From: Hexactinellida sp. DTS-2022
Lineage: Eukaryota > Porifera > Hexactinellida
Direction of reading: 5' to 3'
Length of the DNA stretch: 64,000 bases
Assembly: GCA_028753945.1 (NCBI GenBank)
Contig: JAPNXP010000017.1
Coordinates: 2,046,001-2,110,000 of the forward strand
Shown here: positions 1 through 9,711 of the stretch, one piece after another
How the letters are laid out: every line of letters starts with the position of its first letter
Numbering within the stretch: the stretch's first letter is position 1
Program-made: the position numbers and the translations under genes
The notes under the pieces: generated by a model
Database searches by the model: none
Told to the model about the DNA's origin: nothing
What the model saw: the letters and a program-made list of their open reading frames with translations, nothing else

Positions 1-355
1 CAACTCCCGTTATAACTAAGTCGGATATAACGAAGTATCTGCTTATAACGAAGTCGTTCAATGGTCCGGAAATCCTTCTTCTTTGTTATTACATTATTAA
101 AACTTCGGTTATAACGAAATGGATATAACGAAATTCCGCTTATAACGAAGTCATTTAAATCCCATATACTGTACGTAGCCTCTAAGCTATTGATTTTACT
201 CCGTTTATAACTAATTCCGGTTATATCGAATTCTGCTTATAACGAACTCCGGTTATAACGAAATCTGCTTGTAATGAACTCTTTTAAGATCGAACTCCGG
301 ATATAAGGAAATGAAACTACGGTCCCGAGCACTTCGTTATAACGGGAGTTGACTG
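1..355. mobile_element. MITE family O (left tip cut by the window)
   Basis: Palindromic element with many copies of TATAACGAA-type words; ends ACTTCGTTATAACGGGAG plus TTGACTG at 355, next to TA. The left tip should begin CAGT just outside the window. It lies in a TRMT44 intron. Confidence 0.8.
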
Positions 356-382
356 TATTTTTAGTTCAAAGTTTGTATGTAG

Positions 383-3300
383 ATTTGGCCGGAATCGACT
401 GACCCAATCAAATTCGTTTGTGAGGACATAGGCATAGCTTCCTATTTAATAGTGCTTTGGCGCGCTGAGAGAAGAAATACAGGGGATAGTCAATTGCAGA
501 CATTCCTGGATTTGGGCTGTGGCAACGGTCTTCTTACACACCTGCTTAATCAAGAGGGGGTATGTCGTTATTAGGCCGTTCAAACGTTACGGACATAGAT
601 ACACGAAAATTTGATACTTCCCTCCTATGTCACGCTTTTTGGAACATTTTGTATACAAAAAGGATTGTCTGTTAACGTTTGAACGGCCCCTTATATATAA
701 TTGACTCTGTGATTGACATATATTGTTTGCTAGTTATAACATGCATTCAATGTGGTATAATGTTGCTATTCTCTCTTAGCATCCAGGGAAAGGCATAGAC
801 ATGAGGAAAAGAAAAATTTGGTCGCTTTATGGAGATAATACAAACCTAGAGGTAACTTGTGATAATTATAAGCAAAACTTAGTTCTATAATTATTTGGAA
901 CCCCTTATTTGTTTTTGCTAATTATCGTAGTGTAGTATATTCTTAGTATACTTATTTAAGTTATTTTAGATTTTTCTAGAATTCATACACAGATTGTTAT
1001 GTACACAATTTGGTACAAGTGGGGCATTAGTTAATAAATATTGTTAACAAATATAGTACACATAGTCGATTATAAATAGAACTGAAACTAATTCGGTTAT
1101 TAAGTTAAGTTTCAGATTCAGAAAGCTATGAGACAGCATTCCTTGTTCCTATGTGCTACAATAATTCTGTTCTTCTTGTCGATTGCTACTCCATGAGGAC
1201 GATAGAGCTTCTGATCTCCAGGTAGCGCATCACTGTCGATAGTGTGTATTGGATCTCCTTCTTTGCTGAATATCCTGATTCGATCATTCCCCCAGTCAGC
1301 TACAATGATATTCCCCAATCTGTCTATCGAGAAGAAATAACTCCATCTAATCTCACTTTCTGGTATCAAACACCTCTCTAGCTCTCCTTCTAGGGAGAAT
1401 ATCTGTAGATGGAAAGGAGCAGAGTTAGCAAACATTACATACATTCTGTGTTTGTAGAGTTTGATGCTGTGAGTGTCTGTTTCGGATCTGATTTGGGAAG
1501 TTTCGAGTTTGATTCGTTTGAGGAATTCTAGATTGTCATCAGAGACAATAACTGATTTGTTCTCGTTCTCACATGCGTAAATATTATTGTTTTCATCGGT
1601 ATCGATTCCCCAGACTATCTCCTCTGTTTGAATTGATTTCACATATTTATTGTTTGATTTTCTTATCTTCGCTAGCTGGCCACTGCCTGATACGAAAATA
1701 TATTCTTCTGTCAGAGCTATGCCAGTAGGATATTCAGCTGTTGGTATCTTGTAGAGATGGTTGCCTTCTTCTGTGAATACTTGAATTGCATTAGCATCAA
1801 AATCAGCCACAAATATGTTATGCGTTGTGCTGTCGATCGCTATTTGCATCGGATCCTTAATCTCAGCAGGCCCTGTCCCTTCACGGGACCAGACAGGACT
1901 CAGTTTCAGAGAATAGTCCTCTGATCTGAAAGGTCTCTCCTTCAGAGTCACAACCGTACACACCTCAATCACCGACTGTTCCAGCTGTTCCCTCTTCCAA
2001 TCCAACTCTACCCACCCCACACTCACACCCCTTGATACCTCCTCTCCGATCCTATCTTCCAGCGTACGGAGATTCTTCTCGAGCACATCTCTCAGTCTGT
2101 TCTTGGTCAGATCTCTCTCTAGGCCTTCCCTGGCTGTGTCCAGTTCCTTGAGGGTCTCTCTCTTCTCTGCCAACTCGTGTCTCGCTCGTGCAACTATCCC
2201 ATCCATCTCTTGCAGCAGACTGAGTTCTCTCGCTGCTAGCAGAGAGTGTAGCTGTAGGAAGTTACTCCTCACGCTCTCTTTCTCTCGCTGCACGTGGCTA
2301 ACCAGAGCCGCTAGCGCTCTCTCCAACCCATCAGCCCCCAGCAGCTCTCCTGCTGCCAACACGCGTGTCGCCATTTATACACACACAAACAATACTTATG
2401 CAATTAGTTAGTTAGGTACAGATATATTTTTGAGTAATAATATCTGGACAGTTCAACTGTTCATATAGATTTAGTAGCTAGGACATACTATTGTGGCTTA
2501 GTGTCGTCTTACTTTAGTGATAAATTTAGAACTTTTGAATTTATATAGATATGGAACTGTTGCATGATAAAATTGGTTGTTATTATTGAAAATCAAATGT
2601 GTTTTTTTTGCAATGTTAATTGTTTGAAAACAAAACTTAATAAATTTGTTCGACATAAGATTTTCGGAGTTGCACCATTATATATTTATTGGGAATTTTC
2701 ATGTTTACTGCCCTATGGAATATAAATTATAATAGATATCAAATTCTGTTTTAGCAAAGCACGTTTATCCCATCAGAAGAGGCTATTTTTAGCTCAGAAA
2801 CTGATTGGGTAATTGGGAACCATTCCGATGAACTCACACCGTGGATACCGTATATAGCATCGAGGTATTTGTTAATTCATTATTTAGATATTATTTTCAG
2901 ATTATTTATGTGTTTATTGTTTATAGATCTTGTTATAAGATGAAGTACTGTGTAATTCCTTGTTGTGCTTACGACTTCTATTCAAAGGTAAACAAACAAA
3001 CAAACAAACAAACAAACAAACAAACAACAAACAAACAAACAGACAAACAAACAAACAACAATCTATTTGTTTGATTAACTCTATTTGTATTATTAGTTCA
3101 GCAAGAGAGAGGGTAATTTGAGTTTGTACCGAAGTTATTTGAATTTTGTGAGAGAAGTTGGAGAGATTTGTGGATTCAAAGTCGAACAAGACATTCTCAG
3201 AATTCCATCTACCAAAAAGGTATCCATGCACTTTATAGTTAAAATGTAGCAATCTGGAATAGTATAAGTACAGTAGACTCTATTAATAGGAACACCAGGG

Positions 3301-6300
3301 GACCGTCTTAATATGTTCATATTATCCGGCATTCGTATTAACCGGAGTCACTTGCATGCATTTGTATAGGCTAGGGGAATTAACCTTGTACCTTTTAACT
3401 GATAAATCGCCTTATCTGTGTTCGTATTAACGAGTCTATTAAGGGCAGTTCAAACGTGACAACAATACTTTGCCAATTATAAGTGGTATAAGTAGCGTGA
3501 CATAGGGAGGGGTGTCTAATTATCGGGATTAGTATCGTACGATTTGAGGTCCGTAGGTTTGCCAGATCGGTCGGTTGAGGAGCTACAGAGAAGAGGATTA
3601 TCAGCTGATCGAAGCGCAGAGATTGGAATATCTAAAGTCCCGTCCGGGTCCCTATACCCCCCCTCTCCCGCCCAAGAGAGATAAGGTAGAAACGGGAACA
3701 GGGTTTGTACCCAGGGATGTTATACCGGAAGTTAGGAACTGCAGTAAGCAGCCTGTAGAGCTACTGAGTGGGGTCGTTAGTGGGGTTAGCAGCTGTTTGA
3801 TAGGGATGGGATGTAGCGAGGGGCAGGAGTGGAATAGAGGAGGCAAGTTAGTTATAATACACTGTAGTGAACTCCCGTTAATGATAATACACTAAAGTCA
3901 ACTCTCGTTATAACGAAGTGCTTGGGACCTGTATATACCTTCGTTATATCCGGATATTCGTTATAAGCGGATAATTGTTAATGCATTTAGTGCTCTGGGG
4001 GAAACTCTTTCGTTATATCCGATTTGGTTATAATGAGATTTACTGTAATTTATTAATACATCACTTAAACCCGTATACTTTTCGTTAGATGTTTCTTTTA
4101 TAAGAAATCCGTTTATATTTTGTTAGAAACAACGTTTTGAGTAAATAAATAAAACTGTATTTTTAGTTTAAAAATACAGTCAGGTTCTTTTATTATTAAC
4201 ATCCAAGGGACCAATAATTGTGTTCATAATAGAGATACTTAATAATAAGCGAACTCAACTTAATACAAACCTATGTAAGTTGTTAAATTTAGACCATAGG
4301 GCTTGTTCATTATAACAAGTTTTTATAATAAGCAGACGAAACATTGTACACAATAACTGTAATGACTTATAATATTATACACATAAGTTATCCTGTACAA
4401 ATTAACCTTGCAAATCCAGTTATATACAAACTCCATTCTATTGTAGGAAACATGAGTATAAGAGAAGTTGTGGAGTTATTCCCAAAAGAGATTTTATCTA
4501 AACTTAAGACGGAACACGGAGGAATCCAGACCCTACTGAAGAACCATCACCAAATATTTTTAGGTACCACACTTGTAAATGAACCATACTTAAGTATTTT
4601 AATGATTAATGTAATTAACGGCTTCTTAACCGACCATATTTTGCGATTATTTTCTTGTTATTGTTTATGTGTTTTTGTTTACATTTTAGCAAATGGCAGT
4701 TCAGATATTATCACACAGTTATTTACCTTTCAAACTTGGCATTCGATTTCCTACTCTTTATTTACATAAATATTGTTTTTTGTTTACTCCAAAATGTTAC
4801 ATGCATAAAATGAAACCTGATACATTCTTATGGAGTAAGGTAAAGAATCAGTTACAAATTACAAACGAAAAAAGTAAAAACCAAAAAGAAATTCCCCCAA
4901 AAATAGATTCCGTTAAAGTATCAAAAGTTTCAGAATATCTTTCAAAACGAATGATTTCAAAACCGAGGAACAAATTCCCACCTCACAAAGAGCGACATTT
5001 GTATTGTGTGTTAGATGCGTTAATTTCGCTCAATAAATTAGATGCCGCTTGGGATTTAGTTATAACATGCCAGCAATACAATATTAAACTTGTGCCAAAT
5101 GCAGTAAATGCTTTCCTATGGGCTTCTATTAACGACAGTAATGGATGTTCTAATGATAGATTCTTAAAGGCATGGGATATAGTGCTAAAAACTAATATTC
5201 TAACTTACAACGGATTTGCAAGCAAGATTTGCTATCACTACAAACATTCACAGTTTGAAGAAATAAGAAATTTATTTGTCCAAATGAAGAAGAAGAATTA
5301 TTTCCCACAGTATATTGTCAGGAAGGGTAGTATGACCGCACTACAGGCAAATAGCCTTAGAAAAGCCCTTACCGAAGTCAATCCGGAACTAACTCAGTTA
5401 ACACCTCCCAATTACGACACCAAACTTCCTCCTCTGATCAGAGAACTCTATTCTAGAGTAACCCCCGAGTTAGCAACGAGTAGTAAGGAAAGGAATGTGT
5501 ATATATTAACAGCTGATGAGTTAAAGACTCAACTTAAGTCTCAATTGGATTTAGAACGCGCTTCACAAGTGAACATTCCTTCTATCCTATCGTGTAACCA
5601 TGATGCTAAAAGCCAGGTTATACGGGAAATGAGAGAATCGAAATCGAAATTCTTCAAAAAAATCCTACAAACTTGGAAATCCGAATTAATAACAGCGATT
5701 AAACAGGAACAACACAAAGCGATGAGTGAGTTGGACCTGCCTATTCGAGCCACAGGTAGAACTCCTGTACTTCCAACTGCTACCATATTCCTGTGTCTCT
5801 TAACAGCTGATATTTGGGCCGACATATTGATACAACACGTGGCACTACCAATCCTGTCATACGGTGTTAGTGGCTTGTCGAGCTTCCAGTTAACTAATGA
5901 GATAGGGTACTCGGCTTGGCACCATTACGTGGTTAAAAAGAAAGATTCGTCCGGCTTATTCTCGCAGCTTTCAGAGGTCTACACGGCTTACATGGAACTG
6001 TTCACAAACTCACATAATTCCCATCAAAATACCCCTCGCGAATACTGGGAGAGTTTAATGGCGAAACATGCTAATTCCCTAGACATACCCTATGCTACAT
6101 GGACATACAGTGTTATTGACCCGATTGGGTTTAATCTGCTTTATTTGTTCGTGAATACACTAAGCATGCCTAGGTTGGACACGGAACCAATTCGCAAATC
6201 CGGAAAACCGTTTTTTTACGTCCTCAAACGGGCGGCACGGGAACCTGGCGTTATAGTTCCGAACGCGAAACTTGTCCGGTTCTACAAGATAATGTCCCGT

Positions 6301-8635
6301 GCCCGACAAGAGACGGTTAATATCCCAACCAGCGAGCTCCCGACGCTGGTGCCCCCCAAGCCCTGGAGCTCGTTTCGCGACGGAGGAATGTTGTGTCACC
6401 CTACGTTCCTTGTTCGCGTGAAAGAAGGGTTTCATCAAGAGGTCATGGAGGGTGGGCCCAAGCTTAAGGGTGTGTTTGATGCCCTTAATATCCTAGGGAA
6501 CTGTGCTTGGAGAGTAAATACACCGATTCTGAATGAAGTTGTGAGTATTTATAGAAAAGGGGGGTCGGCTAAACTCGCTATACCTGTTGTTCCATGGAAA
6601 CTAAAGGAATTCCCTGTTTGGACCACGGATTTGACTCCAGATGAGTTTTTCCTTATGAAAGTATCTCACAAGTTGGAGAAAAAGGCTATAGCAGAAGCGC
6701 ATTCACTTTACATGGACATGTTGTATCGACTCTCGGTTTCCAACTGGATTAAGGATCAGGTTTTTTGGCTGCCACATTTTCTAGATTTCAGGGGGCGAGC
6801 GTACCCCATGTCCCCTACCCTGTCTCATATGGGTGGCGACGTACAAAGGGGGATGATAAAATTCGCCGTTGGTAAACCTCTCGGACCGAAGGGCCTGGAT
6901 TGGTTGAAGATTCATCTCATTAATTTAACCGGACTTTATAAACGGTCTCCTTTAAGAGGCCGGTTAAAGGCAGCTGATGATCTGATTGGTGAGATTATCG
7001 AGTCAGCTGACCGCCCTATGGAGGGGGATAAGTGGTGGCGGACCATGGATGAGCCCTGGCAGGTGCTGGCGGTCTGTCGCGAGATCCGAGATGCCATTGC
7101 ATCCGGGGACCCTGTGAGCTATATATCCCACATTCCAGTGCACCAGGACGGTAGCTGCAATGGGCTGCAGCATTACGCGGCCCTCGGGAGAGATCCCACC
7201 GGTGCGAAAAGTGTGAATTTAAGTCCCGCGGATATTCCAGCTGATGTGTACTCGGAAGTGGCAGCTCGCGTGGAGAGATTCCGGGCAGAGGACGCGATGG
7301 AAGGACACGAATTAGCGCGGAAATTGGAAGGCATGATTTCGCGAAAAGTTGTAAAACAGCCGGTGATGACTGAGGTGTACGGGGTCACTTTTATAGGCGC
7401 CAGGCTGCAAGTAGAGACACAGCTAAAGGAGGTCACTGATTGGTCTAATCAGGAGCTGTTTGTGTCTAGCGTATATATAGTCCAGCTGTTGACAAAGTCA
7501 ATGAATGAAATGTTCCAAAACGCGAAAGGAATTCAGAATTGGTTTGCCCGCTGCGCTTATTTGATTTCGAAACATTATCCAGTTGAATGGGAAACTCCGC
7601 TAGGCCTAATATGCACACAGCCCTACCACAAACCTACTGTCCATCAGATAACCACCAAACTACAGAAAGTTCTAAAGATTACATACGCCTCTGAGGTGAC
7701 AAACAAACCGAACACTTACAAACAGAGGAATGGGTTTCCGCCTAATTTCGTGCATTCTCTGGACTCGGCACATATGATGCTGACCTCGCTTCACTGCGAG
7801 AAAGAAGGTGTTACATTTATGTCGGTTCATGATAGCTATTGGACACACGCGGCAACTGTGGAACAAATGGGAAGAATTCTAAGAAAACAATTTATTCTGC
7901 TTCATTCACAACCGATTTTAGAGGATCTTTCAAATCACTTTTTGCAAGTATTTGCAGAGAAATTAAGCAGCGAAGATGTAGCTTTTATAAAGAACATTCC
8001 TCCGAAAGGGAATTTTGATATTTCACAAATAGCCGAATCAGATTATTTCTTTAGTTAGCAATATTTGTATTAAATTTAGTAATTTAAGTTTATAATTTAT
8101 ACAATAACTCGGTTATAATAACGTGGGCTAATTAGTAATTGAATAACCAAGTTTATAAAGTGATACTATGTAAGATATACTCAGTTAGTAGGTACACTCG
8201 GATAATACGTACTTATTTACATTCCCGAGGGGGTACGTTATAAGTTTATAACTGAGTTATACTGTATTTTTGTGGTGGTTTCTACAAAGGGGACTTAAAA
8301 ACAAAGTTACTATATTACTATTTATTTACAGTCGACTCTGCTTAATAGGGTCAGTTTTGTTCCAGGGTAGTTTGACTCAATTAAGCGGAGTATGCTGTAC
8401 ATATTTATTTATTTATTTATTTATTATAGTCCGTGGGGGTATAGTAAAGTTACGCGACTGGCGAGAAGAGAATCATACTTGTGACAAGAAGAATTCTGAT
8501 TTATACAAAACAACACTTTGTTGGTTTAATATTAATCACCCACAAGGCTGCCCCATTCCAGCTGAGAACTGCCTATTCGCTCATGGAGAGACCGACAAGC
8601 GACCGAGACCTAAATTCAGTTCTGTTCCTATTTAA
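383..8635 (+). CDS. TRMT44: TRMT44-like tRNA (uracil-2'-O)-methyltransferase, 3' part, 8 exons
   Basis: Enzyme of the SPOUT-independent, SAM-dependent TRMT44/Trm44 family, which methylates the ribose of U44 in tRNA-Ser. Exons read here: 383-559, 780-851, 2755-2864, 2927-2987, 3097-3219, 3557-3743, 4447-4563, 8430-8635. All junctions are GT/AG, all phases agree, and together they give 351 codons including the stop. The 5' exons lie before the window. Visible landmarks are the SAM-binding motif I DLGCGNG in the first exon, the family signature IGNHSDELTPWIP in the third, a basic IPSTKK stretch, and in the last exon DWREE followed by a CCCH zinc finger (C-x9-C-x6-C-x3-H), which vertebrate TRMT44 also carries at its C-terminus. 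The second intron holds an antisense NHL gene and the last intron holds all of POLRMT. Several introns carry MITEs. Identity is high confidence; the exon limits rest on splice signals and phase only. Confidence 0.9.
573..688. mobile_element. MITE family S
   Basis: Inverted ends GGCCGTTCAAACGTTACG and CGTTTGAACGGCC. Internal sequence TATGTCACGCTTTTTGG is shared with the copies near 11.8, 19.5, 40.3, 44.4 and 59.0 kb. In a TRMT44 intron. Confidence 0.75.
1118..2374 (-). CDS. NHL beta-propeller protein with N-terminal coiled coil, copy 1 (intronless)
   Basis: A 418-residue, intronless ORF. Residues 1-140 are charged and helical (Glu/Leu/Arg-rich, coiled-coil-like); residues 155-418 are NHL-type repeats, seen as recurring blocks such as IAIDSTTHNIFVAD, GIALTEEYIFVSG and GVAIDKKNRIIVA. 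No RING or B-box is seen, so this is not a full TRIM protein, although it resembles the coiled-coil plus NHL half of TRIM2/3/TRIM71. It lies antisense inside a TRMT44 intron. A second copy at 42643-43899 has the same length and orientation. The 5' flank (about 43 bases) is also shared, so the promoter region was copied too. The first 168 residues differ at one position, the propeller at about forty. Function is unknown; NHL propellers bind RNA or protein. Confidence 0.85.
   Translation of the reverse strand: MATRVLAAGELLGADGLERALAALVSHVQREKESVRSNFLQLHSLLAARELSLLQEMDGIVARARHELAEKRETLKELDTAREGLERDLTKNRLRDVLEKNLRTLEDRIGEEVSRGVSVGWVELDWKREQLEQSVIEVCTVVTLKERPFRSEDYSLKLSPVWSREGTGPAEIKDPMQIAIDSTTHNIFVADFDANAIQVFTEEGNHLYKIPTAEYPTGIALTEEYIFVSGSGQLAKIRKSNNKYVKSIQTEEIVWGIDTDENNNIYACENENKSVIVSDDNLEFLKRIKLETSQIRSETDTHSIKLYKHRMYVMFANSAPFHLQIFSLEGELERCLIPESEIRWSYFFSIDRLGNIIVADWGNDRIRIFSKEGDPIHTIDSDALPGDQKLYRPHGVAIDKKNRIIVAHRNKECCLIAF
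2989..3060 (+). repeat. (AAAC)n microsatellite starting at a 5' splice site
   Basis: TRMT44 exon 2927-2987 ends and the donor GTAAAC merges directly into about 18 AAAC units. Confidence 0.95.
3271..3440. mobile_element. MITE family C
   Basis: Begins CAGTAGACTCTATTAATAG; centre has ACTTGCATGCATTTGTATAG, typical of this family. The right end abuts a family S fragment (about 3441-3530). Confidence 0.75.
3864..4046. mobile_element. MITE family O
   Basis: AGTCAACTCTCGTTATAACG on the left and GGTTATAATGAGATTTACTG on the right. A second, partial left end lies at 3864, so two insertions or a tandem start are likely. Confidence 0.75.
4177..4360. mobile_element. MITE family B
   Basis: Begins CAGTCAGGTTC; inner words CATCCAAGGGACC and ATAGGGCTTGTTCATTAT are shared with copies near 24.4, 32.4, 36.1 and 38.2 kb. 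It lies just before TRMT44 exon 4447-4563. Confidence 0.75.
4693..8058 (+). CDS. POLRMT: Mitochondrial DNA-directed RNA polymerase POLRMT, intronless, nested in TRMT44 intron
   Basis: Single-subunit T7-like RNA polymerase that transcribes mitochondrial DNA. The 1121-residue ORF is close to the size of animal POLRMT. The N-terminus is basic and hydrophobic, without acidic residues at first, as expected for a mitochondrial targeting sequence. A helical, PPR-like region follows. The polymerase core shows DFRGRAYP near residue 698, VHQDGSCNG with catalytic Asp near 819, the O-helix RKVVKQPVM near 884, NGFPPNFVHSLD, and VHDSYWTH with the second catalytic Asp near 1047. It ends in YFFS, as the human enzyme does. 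The whole gene lies in the last intron of TRMT44 on the same strand. A T-rich tract ending in AG (4689) sits three bases before the ATG, so a 5' UTR intron or a trans-splice acceptor is likely. No intron interrupts the coding region; a retrocopy origin is possible but unproven. Confidence 0.95.
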   Translation: MAVQILSHSYLPFKLGIRFPTLYLHKYCFLFTPKCYMHKMKPDTFLWSKVKNQLQITNEKSKNQKEIPPKIDSVKVSKVSEYLSKRMISKPRNKFPPHKERHLYCVLDALISLNKLDAAWDLVITCQQYNIKLVPNAVNAFLWASINDSNGCSNDRFLKAWDIVLKTNILTYNGFASKICYHYKHSQFEEIRNLFVQMKKKNYFPQYIVRKGSMTALQANSLRKALTEVNPELTQLTPPNYDTKLPPLIRELYSRVTPELATSSKERNVYILTADELKTQLKSQLDLERASQVNIPSILSCNHDAKSQVIREMRESKSKFFKKILQTWKSELITAIKQEQHKAMSELDLPIRATGRTPVLPTATIFLCLLTADIWADILIQHVALPILSYGVSGLSSFQLTNEIGYSAWHHYVVKKKDSSGLFSQLSEVYTAYMELFTNSHNSHQNTPREYWESLMAKHANSLDIPYATWTYSVIDPIGFNLLYLFVNTLSMPRLDTEPIRKSGKPFFYVLKRAAREPGVIVPNAKLVRFYKIMSRARQETVNIPTSELPTLVPPKPWSSFRDGGMLCHPTFLVRVKEGFHQEVMEGGPKLKGVFDALNILGNCAWRVNTPILNEVVSIYRKGGSAKLAIPVVPWKLKEFPVWTTDLTPDEFFLMKVSHKLEKKAIAEAHSLYMDMLYRLSVSNWIKDQVFWLPHFLDFRGRAYPMSPTLSHMGGDVQRGMIKFAVGKPLGPKGLDWLKIHLINLTGLYKRSPLRGRLKAADDLIGEIIESADRPMEGDKWWRTMDEPWQVLAVCREIRDAIASGDPVSYISHIPVHQDGSCNGLQHYAALGRDPTGAKSVNLSPADIPADVYSEVAARVERFRAEDAMEGHELARKLEGMISRKVVKQPVMTEVYGVTFIGARLQVETQLKEVTDWSNQELFVSSVYIVQLLTKSMNEMFQNAKGIQNWFARCAYLISKHYPVEWETPLGLICTQPYHKPTVHQITTKLQKVLKITYASEVTNKPNTYKQRNGFPPNFVHSLDSAHMMLTSLHCEKEGVTFMSVHDSYWTHAATVEQMGRILRKQFILLHSQPILEDLSNHFLQVFAEKLSSEDVAFIKNIPPKGNFDISQIAESDYFFS
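8102..8264. mobile_element. MITE family F
   Basis: ATAACTCGGTTATAATAACG at the left, and TAACTGAGTTATACTG at the right. It lies 44 bases after the POLRMT stop and within the last TRMT44 intron. Confidence 0.75.
8329..8397. mobile_element. MITE family J (short)
   Basis: CAGTCGACTCTGCTTAATAG to AATTAAGCGGAGTATGCTG. The last TRMT44 exon starts 33 bases downstream. Confidence 0.65.
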
Positions 8636-8805
8636 ATCAGCTTTAGCTATTGTTTGTATTTACTTTATATATAAAGCTTGTTTACATGTGTATTTACTTT
8701 ATATATAAAGCTTGTTTGGCAATGTTTTGCAAGTTATAATATAAGTTTGTATTTCATAGATCACTGTAATAACTGCTATTATAACCAATCTAATTATAGT
8801 AGTGA

Positions 8806-8935
8806 ATTCCCGTTATAACCAAGTCGGATATAACCAAATGGATATTTTCCCCCAGAGCACTAAAAGCATTAATTATTATCCGCTTATAACGAATATCCGG
8901 ATATAACGAAGGGATTTACAGGTCCCAAATGTTGC
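8806..8935. mobile_element. MITE family O, right-truncated
   Basis: AGTGAATTCCCGTTATAACC, then ATATCCGGATATAACG and CAGGTCCCAA; no matching right end. Confidence 0.6.
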
Positions 8936-9112
8936 TATACCCTTTGGCCGAGTGACATTGGAACATTCCTTAATGTCCAGCGATACCAGGGTGACATTAA
9001 CTGTGCTGCTTTATAAGAATATATTAAGTAACCTATCTTCAAATGAGGAGTACATATATTGCCGATCTGACAAAGTATTTTAAATGTTGTCAGTTATACG
9101 ATAATATAACTA

Positions 9113-9260
9113 CAGTAGAACCTCGTTAGTATAAACACGGTTAATACGAAATTCCGATTAATGCGAACACTATTTCAGTCCCCTTCAAAGCCTTTTCAAT
9201 ACCATTGACACAAATTAATTCCGGATAAGGCGAACGTATTTTTTTGTTTTTGACGGGTCC
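9113..9260. mobile_element. MITE family A, degraded right end
   Basis: Begins CAGTAGAACCTCGTTAGTAT and carries the family core TTTCAGTCCCCTTCAAAGCC; the right end fades near GACGGGTCC. Confidence 0.7.
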
Positions 9261-9314
9261 ATGGCTTTTTTAAATAAAAACCTGCTTCGCAAAGGTGAAC
9301 TTTTGTTGTTAATT

Positions 9315-9402
9315 AAATTGGGACCGTAGGACTTGTTCATAATACTAATAGTTGTTTATATTAAGCAGACCAAAGACTGTTCACAATAAGCAGACCTGAC
9401 TG
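9315..9402. mobile_element. MITE family B, left-truncated
   Basis: Only the right half is present, ending CACAATAAGCAGACCTGACTG. Confidence 0.65.
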
Positions 9403-9711
9403 TAATTAATCACTGTTAATATAATAGTAGTATTTTGGTGTACAGTTACTTTCTATTTATCCTTAGTTAATTTACTTATTTACCCAATTCTTTACATTAT
9501 GAATAGCAACCAATTATATTTATACGGAATCAATAGGCAATCATATTCAAACTTTCTATTTTGTTCCAAATTCCATTCTACAGATACCGTCCCCAAGGTG
9601 AGTATTTATGTTACTATTTATAGAATTAAGTGTTTATTTATATAATTTATTCTTACTATTATCCCAATGAGAGCGCTAGACTAACAACTAAAGATTTCTT
9701 CTAAAAATAGA
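9403..9711 (+). other. 5' flank of the ZC3H11A-like gene
   Basis: AT-rich, no repeat recognised. A donor-like GTGAGT at 9599 and an acceptor-like AAAATAG before the ATG suggest a non-coding exon and a 110-base intron. Confidence 0.4.

Noticed and set aside
2914-3252. 112-residue minus-strand ORF over the TRMT44 intron
   Set aside because: Half of it is the AAAC microsatellite and the rest overlaps a well-supported TRMT44 exon on the other strand.
4693-8058. POLRMT as a processed pseudogene
   Set aside because: The frame is intact over 1121 codons, the catalytic residues are kept and the length is normal, so it looks functional even if it began as a retrocopy.
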